DNA of 7,639 nt from assembly GCA_003663565.1 (NCBI GenBank), contig QMTT01000028.1, positions 1-7,639 on the forward strand, written 5' to 3'. The DNA comes from Thermoplasmata archaeon. Lineage in GTDB: Archaea; Thermoplasmatota; B47-G6; B47-G6B; 47-G6. The position numbers and the translations under genes were made by a program. A model generated the notes under the pieces. It had not been told where the DNA came from. It was given only the letters and a program-made list of their open reading frames with translations, and searched no databases. Position 1 is the first letter of the stretch. Every line of letters begins with the position of its first letter. Shown here piece after piece: positions 1-5,291 of this stretch.

Positions 1-2
1 TC

Positions 3-116
3 CAATCCTTGAGGGGGAGTGGGATTACCCTGAATGGGAGCGAGGCCAATGATATGCCCTCGATGAACCCTGAGGGGGCTGAGGTTGATGTGCCCCAAGG
101 CCTACATGGGCATTGA
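3..116 (+). CDS. tnpB: C-terminal end of a probable IS200/IS605 OrfB (TnpB) protein, partial at the window edge
   Basis: Frame 3 is open from the window edge to a TGA at 114-116 and gives 37 codons. They contain the stretch LNGSEANDMPSMNPEGAE followed by VDVPQG. A polar tail of the form NG-x-E-x-x-D-x-P-x-MNP-x-GAE is what I recall from the extreme C-terminus of many archaeal OrfB/TnpB proteins, downstream of the RuvC and zinc-finger parts. The catalytic region lies outside the window, so whether the gene is intact cannot be judged. The stop codon falls in the loop of a strong hairpin (100-129), the usual overlap between the tnpB 3' end and the element's right-end structure. TnpB is known as an RNA-guided nuclease encoded by these elements. 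The short length and memory-based motif keep confidence moderate; an unrelated protein tail is possible. Confidence 0.5.
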   Translation, partial: QSLRGSGITLNGSEANDMPSMNPEGAEVDVPQGLHGH

Positions 117-129
117 TGCCTATGTAGGC
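100..129 (+). repeat. 13-bp hairpin at the probable right end of the IS605-type element
   Basis: The arms GCCTACATGGGCA (100-112) and TGCCTATGTAGGC (117-129) pair over 13 bp with one G-T wobble (108/121) and a four-base loop, TTGA. IS200/IS605 elements carry subterminal hairpins recognised by the TnpA transposase, and the omega RNA of TnpB ends in the same region. The tail of the probable tnpB runs into this structure and stops in its loop. The strand that would be folded or transcribed is inferred to be plus. A factor-independent stop signal is less likely, because no T-run follows directly. Confidence 0.55.
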
Positions 130-190
130 TGAATCCCCTTGTTATAACATATCAAAAAATAATATATCAAAAATAAACTAAAAATAAAAA

Positions 191-200
191 GCTTATAAGG
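191..200 (+). promoter_or_regulatory. Candidate TATA box for the ACT/V4R-like gene
   Basis: The sequence GCTTATAAGG sits at the end of an A-rich stretch (AAAAATAAAAA) that could supply a BRE-like element. A box centred near 196 would start transcription near 223, giving a leader of about 35 bases before the ATG at 258. A second AT-rich string at 231-237 (AATTAAA) is an alternative that would give a nearly leaderless message. Confidence 0.35.
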
Positions 201-203
201 CAC

Positions 204-231
204 TATTCCTAATAGCTTTTTATTAGGAATA
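204..231. repeat. Perfect 11-bp inverted repeat at the predicted transcription start
   Basis: TATTCCTAATA (204-214) and TATTAGGAATA (221-231) are exact reverse complements separated by GCTTTT. The repeat lies just downstream of a TATA-like box and about 27 bases upstream of the start codon of the 276-residue gene. This is a typical place for an operator in archaea. It could equally be a hairpin in the leader RNA. The role is inferred; the symmetry is directly visible. Confidence 0.5.
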
Positions 232-257
232 ATTAAATCTTATCTAGGGCGATTTAA

Positions 258-1088
258 ATGGTTCGGAGGGTTAACATTCCATTAATCTCGAGAAAACCAA
301 GTATGATGTTAAAGATAACTGCAGATGAGGATACAATAAGTGAGTTTTTTGTAATCCTTCTAAGAGAGCTTGGGATTCCACCAAAAATTCAAATAGATAT
401 CTCTCAAAATGAAGAAAAAAGGCACACAGCATATGCCGTAATAAGTGTTGAGAGTGAAAATGAATTAAAAAGGAAACAAGAAGAAATAAAGAAAATCTTA
501 GGAAGTATTCCTGGCGTATCATGGGAGATAATAAATTACAAGAAATACGGGTCTTACTACGTGATAACTACTTTCTTTGACTTTACTATAGAAACCGCAG
601 AGGAACCCATAGTCATGAAAAGCCTAATGAGATACATCAGAACCCTTAAGAAAATGCAAAAGTACATGGGTAAAACAGCATATAATGTCATGTTTGCTCT
701 TGGAGAGGAGAGCGGTTATTGGATCGCTGACAAGTATGGAGAATCTCTTAGGAGCTCTCTTGAAAATGGCAACATTAAGGGGGTTATAGAGTTCATTCTA
801 ACAGTCCTAGCATTCGTGAAAAATATTCCGAGAAGTGACGTAACCACTACGGACGATACGATATTGATTGAATTGAAAAAAGAGGAGCCTTACATCGAGA
901 TCCTACCATTACTTATTACCTATGTCTATGGCCTTCTTTTTGGAGTCCTAAGGGACTTAGGCTATGAGTGTACTACTAAAATGGACGTAAAATCGGGGAA
1001 GATACTCTTTATTAAAACAAAGATAGGGTCAAAGACCTGGAAGATAACCTTAACTGCCTCTTTGTGGTCGCCCGCGTCCTATATTTGA
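258..1088 (+). CDS. ACT-like / V4R-like domain protein, possible ligand-binding regulator
   Basis: This is a 276-residue soluble protein. Residues about 16-92 follow a beta-alpha-beta-beta-alpha-beta pattern reminiscent of an ACT domain, with LLRELGIPP after the first helix and AYAVISVESENEL in the third strand. Residues about 121-256 resemble a V4R (4-vinyl reductase) domain: a helix with MGKTAYNVMFALGEESGYW, then ITYVYGLLFGVLRDLGYECTT leading into a KSGKILFIKTKI strand. V4R domains bind small hydrophobic ligands and often occur in regulators, but no DNA-binding domain is evident here. Both assignments rest on pattern recognition and are tentative. The ATG is preceded by GGGCGAT, a weak ribosome binding site. 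An inverted repeat upstream suggests control at the promoter. The last residues, about 265-276, overlap the GC-richer patch downstream, so the native C-terminus may have been replaced. Confidence 0.45.
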   Translation: MVRRVNIPLISRKPSMMLKITADEDTISEFFVILLRELGIPPKIQIDISQNEEKRHTAYAVISVESENELKRKQEEIKKILGSIPGVSWEIINYKKYGSYYVITTFFDFTIETAEEPIVMKSLMRYIRTLKKMQKYMGKTAYNVMFALGEESGYWIADKYGESLRSSLENGNIKGVIEFILTVLAFVKNIPRSDVTTTDDTILIELKKEEPYIEILPLLITYVYGLLFGVLRDLGYECTTKMDVKSGKILFIKTKIGSKTWKITLTASLWSPASYI

Positions 1089-1258
1089 GCAACTACGAAA
1101 ACTTTAGCAATGGGCGCGGGCTTCCCCCTCCCGTGCCTCATTATAATCAGCACGTCATTGGGGGCGACATTGACGGGCAGCACGGAGGCGGCCTTACGGG
1201 AGATTAGCACTATCCTCTTGCCTCTGATGGCTATTTTGCCGTCATCGAGGCAGTTCAC
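1079..1258 (-). CDS. Small hypothetical protein in a GC-rich patch (59 codons, GTG start)
   Basis: Reading the minus strand, a GTG at 1258-1256 opens a 59-codon frame that ends with TAG at 1081-1079. The product contains DDGKIAIRGKRIVLISRKAA, then VLPVNVAPNDVLIIMRHGRG and KPAPIAKVFVVA, an alternation of strands and basic turns. It faintly recalls small AbrB/SpoVT-like swapped-hairpin proteins, but I cannot name a family. TAA directly precedes the GTG, so this is the longest possible start. GGGGGAGG lies 13 bases or more upstream, somewhat far for a ribosome binding site. The patch is clearly GC-richer than its AT-rich neighbours and favours G or C at third positions, a hint of transfer. It overlaps the end of the 276-residue gene by ten bases, tail to tail. 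The plus strand also carries a shorter open frame here, which I judge the shadow. Confidence 0.35.
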   Translation of the reverse strand: MNCLDDGKIAIRGKRIVLISRKAASVLPVNVAPNDVLIIMRHGRGKPAPIAKVFVVAQI

Positions 1259-1279
1259 TTAATATTCTATTCCTCCCCC

Positions 1280-1414
1280 TCATTTAAATGTCTCGTTTCC
1301 AGGATTACCAAAAATACCATTGTACTTATCTAACGAAATAGTCCTGAAGAAGGAAACATATCTATACTCTCCTCTAACTCCAATAATATAATCTAGAGGA
1401 ATTTCATTTTTCCT
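1280..1414 (-). pseudogene. Minus-strand coding remnant, unknown family
   Basis: A frame of 44 codons, open from just after a TGA (1417-1415) to a TGA at 1282-1280, reads EIPLDYIIGVRGEYRYVSFF, then RTISLDKYNGIFGNPGNETF. It looks protein-like but has no start codon. In a neighbouring frame a GTG at 1439 gives VKSFQHKVKEK before stopping, so a one-base shift in the A-run near 1407-1411 would join the two. The stop TGA abuts the GGGGGAGG that precedes the 59-codon frame, so the two could once have been adjacent genes on one transcript. I do not recognise the family. The opposite strand has a rival open frame ending at 1391, so the coding strand is not certain. Confidence 0.3.
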
Positions 1415-1421
1415 TCACCTT

Positions 1422-1607
1422 ATGTTGAAAACTCTTCACTTACAAAACGCTGTTGGGAAGGTCTTGTATTTCAATGTGGGATCAGATAGCAGAAAAGTGT
1501 GTTATTCGTTAAAGCCTACCACGAGAAGAGGATTACAGGATCCAAAATAAAACCAAATCATGAACACAGACGTTATAGGTTGTTTGAATATTTACAAAAA
1601 AGCATAA
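1422..1607 (+). pseudogene. Decayed TnpB (IS605 OrfB) fragment: zinc-finger / RuvC-III region
   Basis: In one frame from 1422 to the TAA at 1605-1607, interrupted only by TAA at 1548-1550, the translation contains VGKVLYFNVGSDSRKVC, then TTRRGLQDPK, stop, and MNTDVIGCLNIYKKA. The order and spacing match the end of archaeal TnpB proteins: a G-x-V-x-x-V-x-x-x-x-SR-x-C stretch, an R-G linker, a cysteine pair, then the RuvC-III motif of the form NxDVIGxLNI. The first zinc-ligand cysteine survives; the others appear lost (CYSL, QDPK). With no start, lost ligands and an internal stop it is almost certainly inactive. It is in the same orientation as the tnpB end at the left of the window but differs from it, so it would be a second, older insertion. 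The match is by motif only. Confidence 0.45.
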
Positions 1608-1799
1608 GGCCATAAATACTAACACACCCCACAGCCACCATCCTAAAAGACTACAAACCTCCCCACAAAAAATCCACACACTTTAGCACGGGGTATGTCA
1701 TCTTGTTGAAGATTATCAAGCCTTGATAGGACTCCTTCCACAAATTAAAGAGAACAGATTACTTCCTAAATTTCATTAGTAAGGTATTTTTAACATCTT
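1608..1799. other. Intergenic stretch without a recognisable gene
   Basis: Between the TnpB-like remnant and the tRNA 3' end I see no open frame with coding character on either strand. The plus strand is rich in A and C around 1620-1680, without a clear repeat. A 15-base dyad, TATCAAG-C-CTTGATA, occupies 1714-1728. No copy of the tRNA-Val 3' end is present that would mark an integrated element's far border. Confidence 0.5.
1714..1728. repeat. Short perfect dyad (7 bp arms, one central base)
   Basis: TATCAAG and CTTGATA flank a single C. With no loop it cannot fold as a good hairpin, so if functional it would be a protein-binding dyad. No promoter or gene start is nearby, and a chance occurrence is possible. 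Confidence 0.3.
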
Positions 1800-1877
<78 letters not shown>

Positions 1878-1912
1878 ATGAGCTCTATTCATACCATAAA
1901 TAAGCGTTGAGT

Positions 1913-1924
1913 TCATAAGCTTTA
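1913..1924 (-). promoter_or_regulatory. Candidate TATA box for tRNA-Val
   Basis: On the minus strand GATAAAGCTTATGAAC contains an AAAGCTTAT string like the one before the gene at 258. Centred near 1918, it would start transcription about 14 bases before the mature tRNA end. CTTATTTATGG (1904-1894) is a nearer alternative but would place the start inside the tRNA. Confidence 0.3.
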
Positions 1925-1931
1925 TCTTAAA

Positions 1932-2900
1932 CTAGAGGGAACTCTCTTCTTCATATAGGAAGACATAGGCAAGTCCAAAAGAGTGCCATATCATCGAAAG
2001 CACACGGTACATCACAGCCAAAACAGAACCTTCATATGGTTTTCCTAGAAGGGAGCTTAGGAGAACACATGTTCCCTCCTGTACGCCTATTCCACCTATT
2101 CCCGCTGGAATACCAGCAGAAAGTGCTACAAATATATAAACAAAGAATGCCTCAAAGAACGTGTAATTAAATGGCCTTGAAAAGAGATAAAAGCTTGTTA
2201 CTGAAAGGCCGAATATGGCAGCACTTAATAGCACATTCAAGATCACATTGTTGTCTGAGGATCCGCTTGTTGAGTACCCCAAGAGATCTCTTATTATTTC
2301 ATATCCACCGAACTTCCTTATAAGAGCTCTTTTAATTTTGTTATCCCTAGAAAGGAGATAGTATAAAACCACAAGTGCACTAAAGCTCAATATTCCAAAA
2401 ACAAGCATCACAATAACGTAGTTCCCATAGGCTATGTAGTTCACGAGAAATATCACAGCAATAACTAGCATTACAAGTTTTATTCCTGTATCCATAGCAT
2501 TTATAAATATGAACTTTGAAAATGCTTCTCCTAGGGTTTTTCTTGTGCGCCTCGATAACTCCTTAAGTATTATTGCATACCCTATCCTACCAGGAGTTAC
2601 GTCTGAAAGTATGAGACCATACAAGTGTAAGAAGAACGCTTCTGCATACTTTAGAGGCTTTCCAAACAATATTCTTATTCTAAGTGCAGATATGACGTCT
2701 ATTAGTACCATTGAGGCTAGAATAAGAGCTATGTCTTTAGCACTATAGGCTGTTATGAGTCTCACGTTTCCCCAAAAAAGCCTAACAATATAGTATATTG
2801 CCATTATCGTTATTATAGCGTTAAGACTGTAGTAAAAAAACCTCTTGAATGCTCTTTCTTCCTTTGTATTTTCGTGATGACATTTGTGAATTGCTACCAT
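1932..2900 (-). CDS. LPG_synthase_TM / UPF0104-family integral membrane protein
   Basis: This is a 322-residue membrane protein with about seven or eight hydrophobic segments, near residues 23-42, 55-72, 86-105, 128-155, 158-180, 220-242, 248-272 and 298-318. It carries two family signatures of the flippase-like LPG_synthase_TM group: a TPGRIG motif after the third segment (DVTPGRIGYAI), and GIPAGIGGIGVQEG before the last helix, the archaeal form of the P-x-G-G-x-G-x-x-E motif. In bacterial MprF this domain serves lipid synthesis and flipping; archaeal members have no settled function. I chose the ATG at 2900 because GGAGG (2912-2908) lies seven bases upstream; the longer start at 2957 would overlap the preceding gene by 31 bases. 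It follows the glycosyltransferase by 26 bases, so a shared transcript and a role in handling lipid-linked sugar are likely inferences. Confidence 0.82.
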   Translation of the reverse strand: MVAIHKCHHENTKEERAFKRFFYYSLNAIITIMAIYYIVRLFWGNVRLITAYSAKDIALILASMVLIDVISALRIRILFGKPLKYAEAFFLHLYGLILSDVTPGRIGYAIILKELSRRTRKTLGEAFSKFIFINAMDTGIKLVMLVIAVIFLVNYIAYGNYVIVMLVFGILSFSALVVLYYLLSRDNKIKRALIRKFGGYEIIRDLLGYSTSGSSDNNVILNVLLSAAIFGLSVTSFYLFSRPFNYTFFEAFFVYIFVALSAGIPAGIGGIGVQEGTCVLLSSLLGKPYEGSVLAVMYRVLSMIWHSFGLAYVFLYEEESSL

Positions 2901-2907
2901 CTTAAAT

Positions 2908-2912
2908 CCTCC
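2908..2912 (-). promoter_or_regulatory. Ribosome binding site deciding the start at 2900
   Basis: GGAGG on the minus strand, seven bases before the ATG at 2900, matches the archaeal 16S 3' end. No comparable site precedes the longer in-frame ATG at 2957. This makes the 322-residue form the preferred product. Confidence 0.75.
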
Positions 2913-2926
2913 ATTATCACTAATTT

Positions 2927-3643
2927 TTAGGACTTCTCTTTTCTTAAGCTTGCCCAAAGTTTCAGCACATCAACTCCCATCCTAAAAGCGTCTCTTAAAA
3001 CATTGACGTGCTCCCCCTCCCCATGCACATAAACAGTAGGTATTTCCAATATCCTATAACCCCTTCTCCAAGCTCTTACTATTATTTCAACGTCCATTGA
3101 AAGCCCCGTAAGATACCTCGGAAGACATTCTTCAAGAACATTTCTTCTGAAACCTTTTACACCTACTTGAGTATCCCTAACGTTTATCTTGAAAAGTATT
3201 CTCACAAAGACATTAAATAGGAAACTGAATACTCTCCTAAGTGTTGGAATTCTCGTCCTTGATTTTGGATGTCTTCTACTGGGTATAACGATATCATAAC
3301 CCCTCCTTAAATAGTCATATACGTTTTCTATAGTTTCGAAAGGTACTGGAAAGTCCGCATCTAACATTATCAGGTACTTTCCCTTAGATACCTCAAGAGC
3401 TTTTATGAGTCCTCCTCCCTTTCCAAGTTTTTTCTCGTGTGTTATTAAAACAAAATGTCCATCTTTAGATGCTATTTCCCTTAGTAGGTTTTTAGTATTG
3501 TCCCTTGAGCCATCTTCCTCTAAAATCACTTCAAAATCATTAACGAGGTTTTTAAGTGCGTCAACCAGCTTAAAATATTTGTCATAATACTTCTTTATTC
3601 TCTCTTCTTCGTTATAATGCAGAATTATTACTGAAAGTTCCAT
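2927..3643 (-). CDS. Family 2 glycosyltransferase, dolichyl-phosphate sugar synthase type
   Basis: This 238-residue GT-A fold enzyme begins with the strand ELSVIILHYNEEERI. The nucleotide-binding acidic motif is EEDGSRDNT (residues 42-50), the metal-binding D-x-D is LDADFP (94-99), and RDTQVGVKGFRR (156-167) is characteristic of the Alg5/Dpm1-like branch. MDVE (183-186) fits the catalytic acidic region. Members move glucose or mannose from a nucleotide sugar to polyprenyl phosphate on the cytoplasmic side of the membrane. There is no C-terminal membrane anchor, so it should be soluble or peripheral; the adjacent membrane protein may be its partner. The sugar cannot be told from the sequence. 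The leader has only a weak GGGTG before the ATG, and a TATA-like GATATTTATTA lies about 20 bases upstream, so the message may be almost leaderless. Confidence 0.85.
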   Translation of the reverse strand: MELSVIILHYNEEERIKKYYDKYFKLVDALKNLVNDFEVILEEDGSRDNTKNLLREIASKDGHFVLITHEKKLGKGGGLIKALEVSKGKYLIMLDADFPVPFETIENVYDYLRRGYDIVIPSRRHPKSRTRIPTLRRVFSFLFNVFVRILFKINVRDTQVGVKGFRRNVLEECLPRYLTGLSMDVEIIVRAWRRGYRILEIPTVYVHGEGEHVNVLRDAFRMGVDVLKLWASLRKEKS

Positions 3644-3657
3644 CTAAGAACACCCAG

Positions 3658-3668
3658 TAATAAATATC
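3658..3668 (-). promoter_or_regulatory. Candidate TATA box for the glycosyltransferase gene
   Basis: GATATTTATTA on the minus strand lies in the 81-base gap between the HD gene and the glycosyltransferase, centred about 20 bases before the ATG at 3643. This is slightly close for a standard archaeal promoter, but it would suit a leaderless transcript. Confidence 0.35.
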
Positions 3669-3724
3669 TTCTCATCCTCTCTTACTATGGCAGTAATATT
3701 AGTTGCAAATGGAGTCACTATTGC

Positions 3725-5074
3725 TCACATCGTAACCCCAATACTAGTACTCTTAAGCTTCTCAAAGGCTTCCTTTAATGTCCTTTTTATTGTGTCAAAG
3801 TGTTCCCTATGTTTCTTAGACACATATACTCTTATCGTTATCGTATAAAGAGGGTATCCCTCGGCTATTTTAACGATTGGAACCTCATGTAACTCTCCAT
3901 TTCTCGTCTTAACAGCAATGGTTCCTTTGACTTCCCGTGGATTATCTGGCAGATACTTGTACTTAGTATGGTCAAAGACAAGGTCCTCCTCTGACACTCC
4001 AAGGTCTTCAAGCTTTGGCATAACTTCTGCTTTAACCTCTTCTATGTGTTTCCTCACGTCGAAGTACTTGTAGCTTACTGCTGCATCTTCGCCCCTGAAT
4101 GGGATATCTATAAAATATATCATCTTCCATGGGATGATTCTTCTTACAAGCATAGATGCATATTCGTATGCCTTTTTCAAGTGCTTGTCCCTTGTGTTCT
4201 TGCCATCTCTTAATATGAGATACACCACGGATTCATCTGTCAACATAAGAAAGTCCTCGTAATCCCCTTGAATAGCCTTAAGTATTATTCCCTCGAAGTC
4301 ATAGTACTTGTTTGCTTCGAAAAGCATGTCTACGACAATGAAATCCGTAGCACGACATGTTGGATGGAAGTAAACACTAGAAAACATATATGATCTTGCC
4401 ATGAGGAAATTTCTAAGGGTACTTATTGCCTGTTCAGCAATTGCAATCTCCCCATCAACGATTTCAGAGAACTTTATTAGCCTGTAATAGTCGACAAACC
4501 CATATTCCTTGGTCCCTGTGTAGTACGCATCTCTCATGAGAAAGTCCATTATATCTGCGGGGTATATCCAATTCTTAACAACGTAGTGATACGGTCTTAA
4601 ATCTCTTGGGATCTCCTCTATATTATTATGAGCTATGCGCATGAACATGTCATATACTCCAAGATCTTCTAGATAATCTCTGATCTCTGAGTTCTTTATA
4701 AGCATGAGACCTAAGTCCTCATGAGATCTTATTCCTTTCTGCTTTAGTTCACTACTCTTTTGGATAATTGCATCATCGAAAGTATGGCTATATGGTCCAT
4801 GACCGATATCATGAAGGAGTCCTAGGAGTCTCGTAGTACGAATCATATCCTTATCGTTTCCTAGATGACTTGAGAACTCCGTAGCGAGGTGCATAACGCC
4901 TAGTGAATGCTGAAAGCGAGAATGCTCGCCACCTACATACGTCAAGTATGTTGTCTGAAGTTGTCTAATATGTCTAAGCCTCTGGACCAATGGATGGTCT
5001 ACTATGGGGATCTCCTCGTGATAGATCTCTATGTAATTGTGAATTGGATCCCTAATTAACTTTGAACGTATCAT
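3725..5074 (-). CDS. HD-domain phosphohydrolase, SAMHD1-like (COG1078 type)
   Basis: This is a 449-residue cytoplasmic protein. The N-terminus has the family opening RDPIHNYIEI and PLVQRLRHIRQL. The metal site is complete: R53 and H56 in SRFQHSLGVMHLA, H88-D89 in LLHDIGHGPYSHTFDD (with H92 and H97), and D174 in PADIMDFLMRDAYYTG. These correspond to R164/H167, H206-D207 and D311 of SAMHD1. Relatives are dNTP triphosphohydrolases or hydrolases of other nucleotides; the substrate here cannot be read from sequence, and the allosteric sites of SAMHD1 are not evident. The C-terminal half (about 240-449) is the usual helical and alpha/beta extension. I chose the ATG at 5074 because GGAGG (5085-5081) is six bases upstream; the ATG at 5080 directly touches it. 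It stands alone, with its own likely TATA box near 5128. Confidence 0.88.
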   Translation of the reverse strand: MIRSKLIRDPIHNYIEIYHEEIPIVDHPLVQRLRHIRQLQTTYLTYVGGEHSRFQHSLGVMHLATEFSSHLGNDKDMIRTTRLLGLLHDIGHGPYSHTFDDAIIQKSSELKQKGIRSHEDLGLMLIKNSEIRDYLEDLGVYDMFMRIAHNNIEEIPRDLRPYHYVVKNWIYPADIMDFLMRDAYYTGTKEYGFVDYYRLIKFSEIVDGEIAIAEQAISTLRNFLMARSYMFSSVYFHPTCRATDFIVVDMLFEANKYYDFEGIILKAIQGDYEDFLMLTDESVVYLILRDGKNTRDKHLKKAYEYASMLVRRIIPWKMIYFIDIPFRGEDAAVSYKYFDVRKHIEEVKAEVMPKLEDLGVSEEDLVFDHTKYKYLPDNPREVKGTIAVKTRNGELHEVPIVKIAEGYPLYTITIRVYVSKKHREHFDTIKRTLKEAFEKLKSTSIGVTM

Positions 5075-5121
5075 AACCATCCTCCCTAATGATAACAGTT
5101 CAAGGTCTTAACTTTGCCAGC

Positions 5122-5133
5122 AAATTTTTATAA
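5122..5133 (-). promoter_or_regulatory. Candidate TATA box for the HD phosphohydrolase gene
   Basis: Minus-strand TTATAAAAATTTG, centred near 5128, predicts a start near 5101 and a leader of roughly 27 bases that contains the GGAGG. It lies back to back with a plus-strand TATA-like box at 5139-5149. Confidence 0.5.
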
Positions 5134-5138
5134 TTCTC

Positions 5139-5149
5139 TATAAAAATAT
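5139..5149 (+). promoter_or_regulatory. Plus-strand TATA-like box without an assigned gene
   Basis: CTATAAAAATA is a good match to the archaeal TATA consensus on the plus strand and would start transcription near 5171. That is inside a GC-rich island and about 120 bases before tRNA-Gly. It may serve a small RNA there, or be a by-product of the AT-rich promoter of the opposite gene. Confidence 0.35.
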
Positions 5150-5160
5150 TTTTAGATAGC

Positions 5161-5236
5161 GGTTAGTTGAGGGCCCTAAGGAGAACCTCCTCATCTAGTT
5201 ACTTCCCTTCTAATCAGAGGCTCCCCTCCCTGAGGA
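5161..5236 (+). ncRNA. Possible small RNA: GC-rich island between the HD gene and tRNA-Gly
   Basis: In an otherwise AT-rich gap, this stretch is GC-rich and contains short foldable elements: the palindrome AGGGCCCT (5170-5177), AGGAG-AAC-CTCCT (5179-5191) and GAGG-CTCC-CCTC near 5217-5228. It has no open frame of note. A TATA-like box lies at the right distance upstream. GC-rich islands in AT-rich hyperthermophile genomes have been a guide to structured RNAs. I looked for C/D boxes and found only one CTGA and no proper RTGATGA, so no class is assigned. Confidence 0.22.
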
Positions 5237-5246
5237 TCTTCAAAGT

Positions 5247-5256
5247 AAAATTTAAA
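5247..5256 (+). promoter_or_regulatory. Candidate TATA box for tRNA-Gly
   Basis: AAAATTTAAA is centred about 40 bases before the mature tRNA 5' end at 5292. This predicts a start near 5279 and a leader of about 13 bases, to be removed by RNase P. Confidence 0.45.
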
Positions 5257-5291
5257 GTCATGAAAGGAATTTAGATATTTATAACTCACAT

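Noticed and set aside
149..190. Direct repeats of ATATCAAAAA in the AT-rich segment as a CRISPR-like or iteron array
   Set aside because: Only two imperfect copies, 15 bases apart, in a low-complexity A-rich stretch; no spacers and no replication gene nearby.
271..522. 83-codon minus-strand frame inside the ACT/V4R-like gene
   Set aside because: It mirrors the plus-strand gene, has a low-complexity F/L/S composition typical of an antisense shadow, and has no ribosome binding site or family match.
1118..1261. Plus-strand open frame starting ATGGGCGCGGGC opposite the 59-codon minus frame
   Set aside because: Its product is rich in L, I, S and T without pattern, while the minus frame gives an ordered basic/strand pattern. 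I treat the plus frame as the shadow, though only homology could settle it.
2509..2748. 79-codon plus-strand frame inside the UPF0104 gene
   Set aside because: Antisense shadow of a well-supported membrane protein gene with clear family motifs.
3687..3839. Plus-strand frame starting at ATGGCAGTAATATTA in the gap before the glycosyltransferase
   Set aside because: Most of it is antisense to the end of the HD phosphohydrolase gene, with no ribosome binding site and no recognisable family.
5161..5236. C/D box or H/ACA guide RNA in the GC-rich island
   Set aside because: A CTGA occurs near 5230, but no RTGATGA C box at the other end, and no box pair at guide spacing on either strand. The island is kept only as an unclassified candidate.
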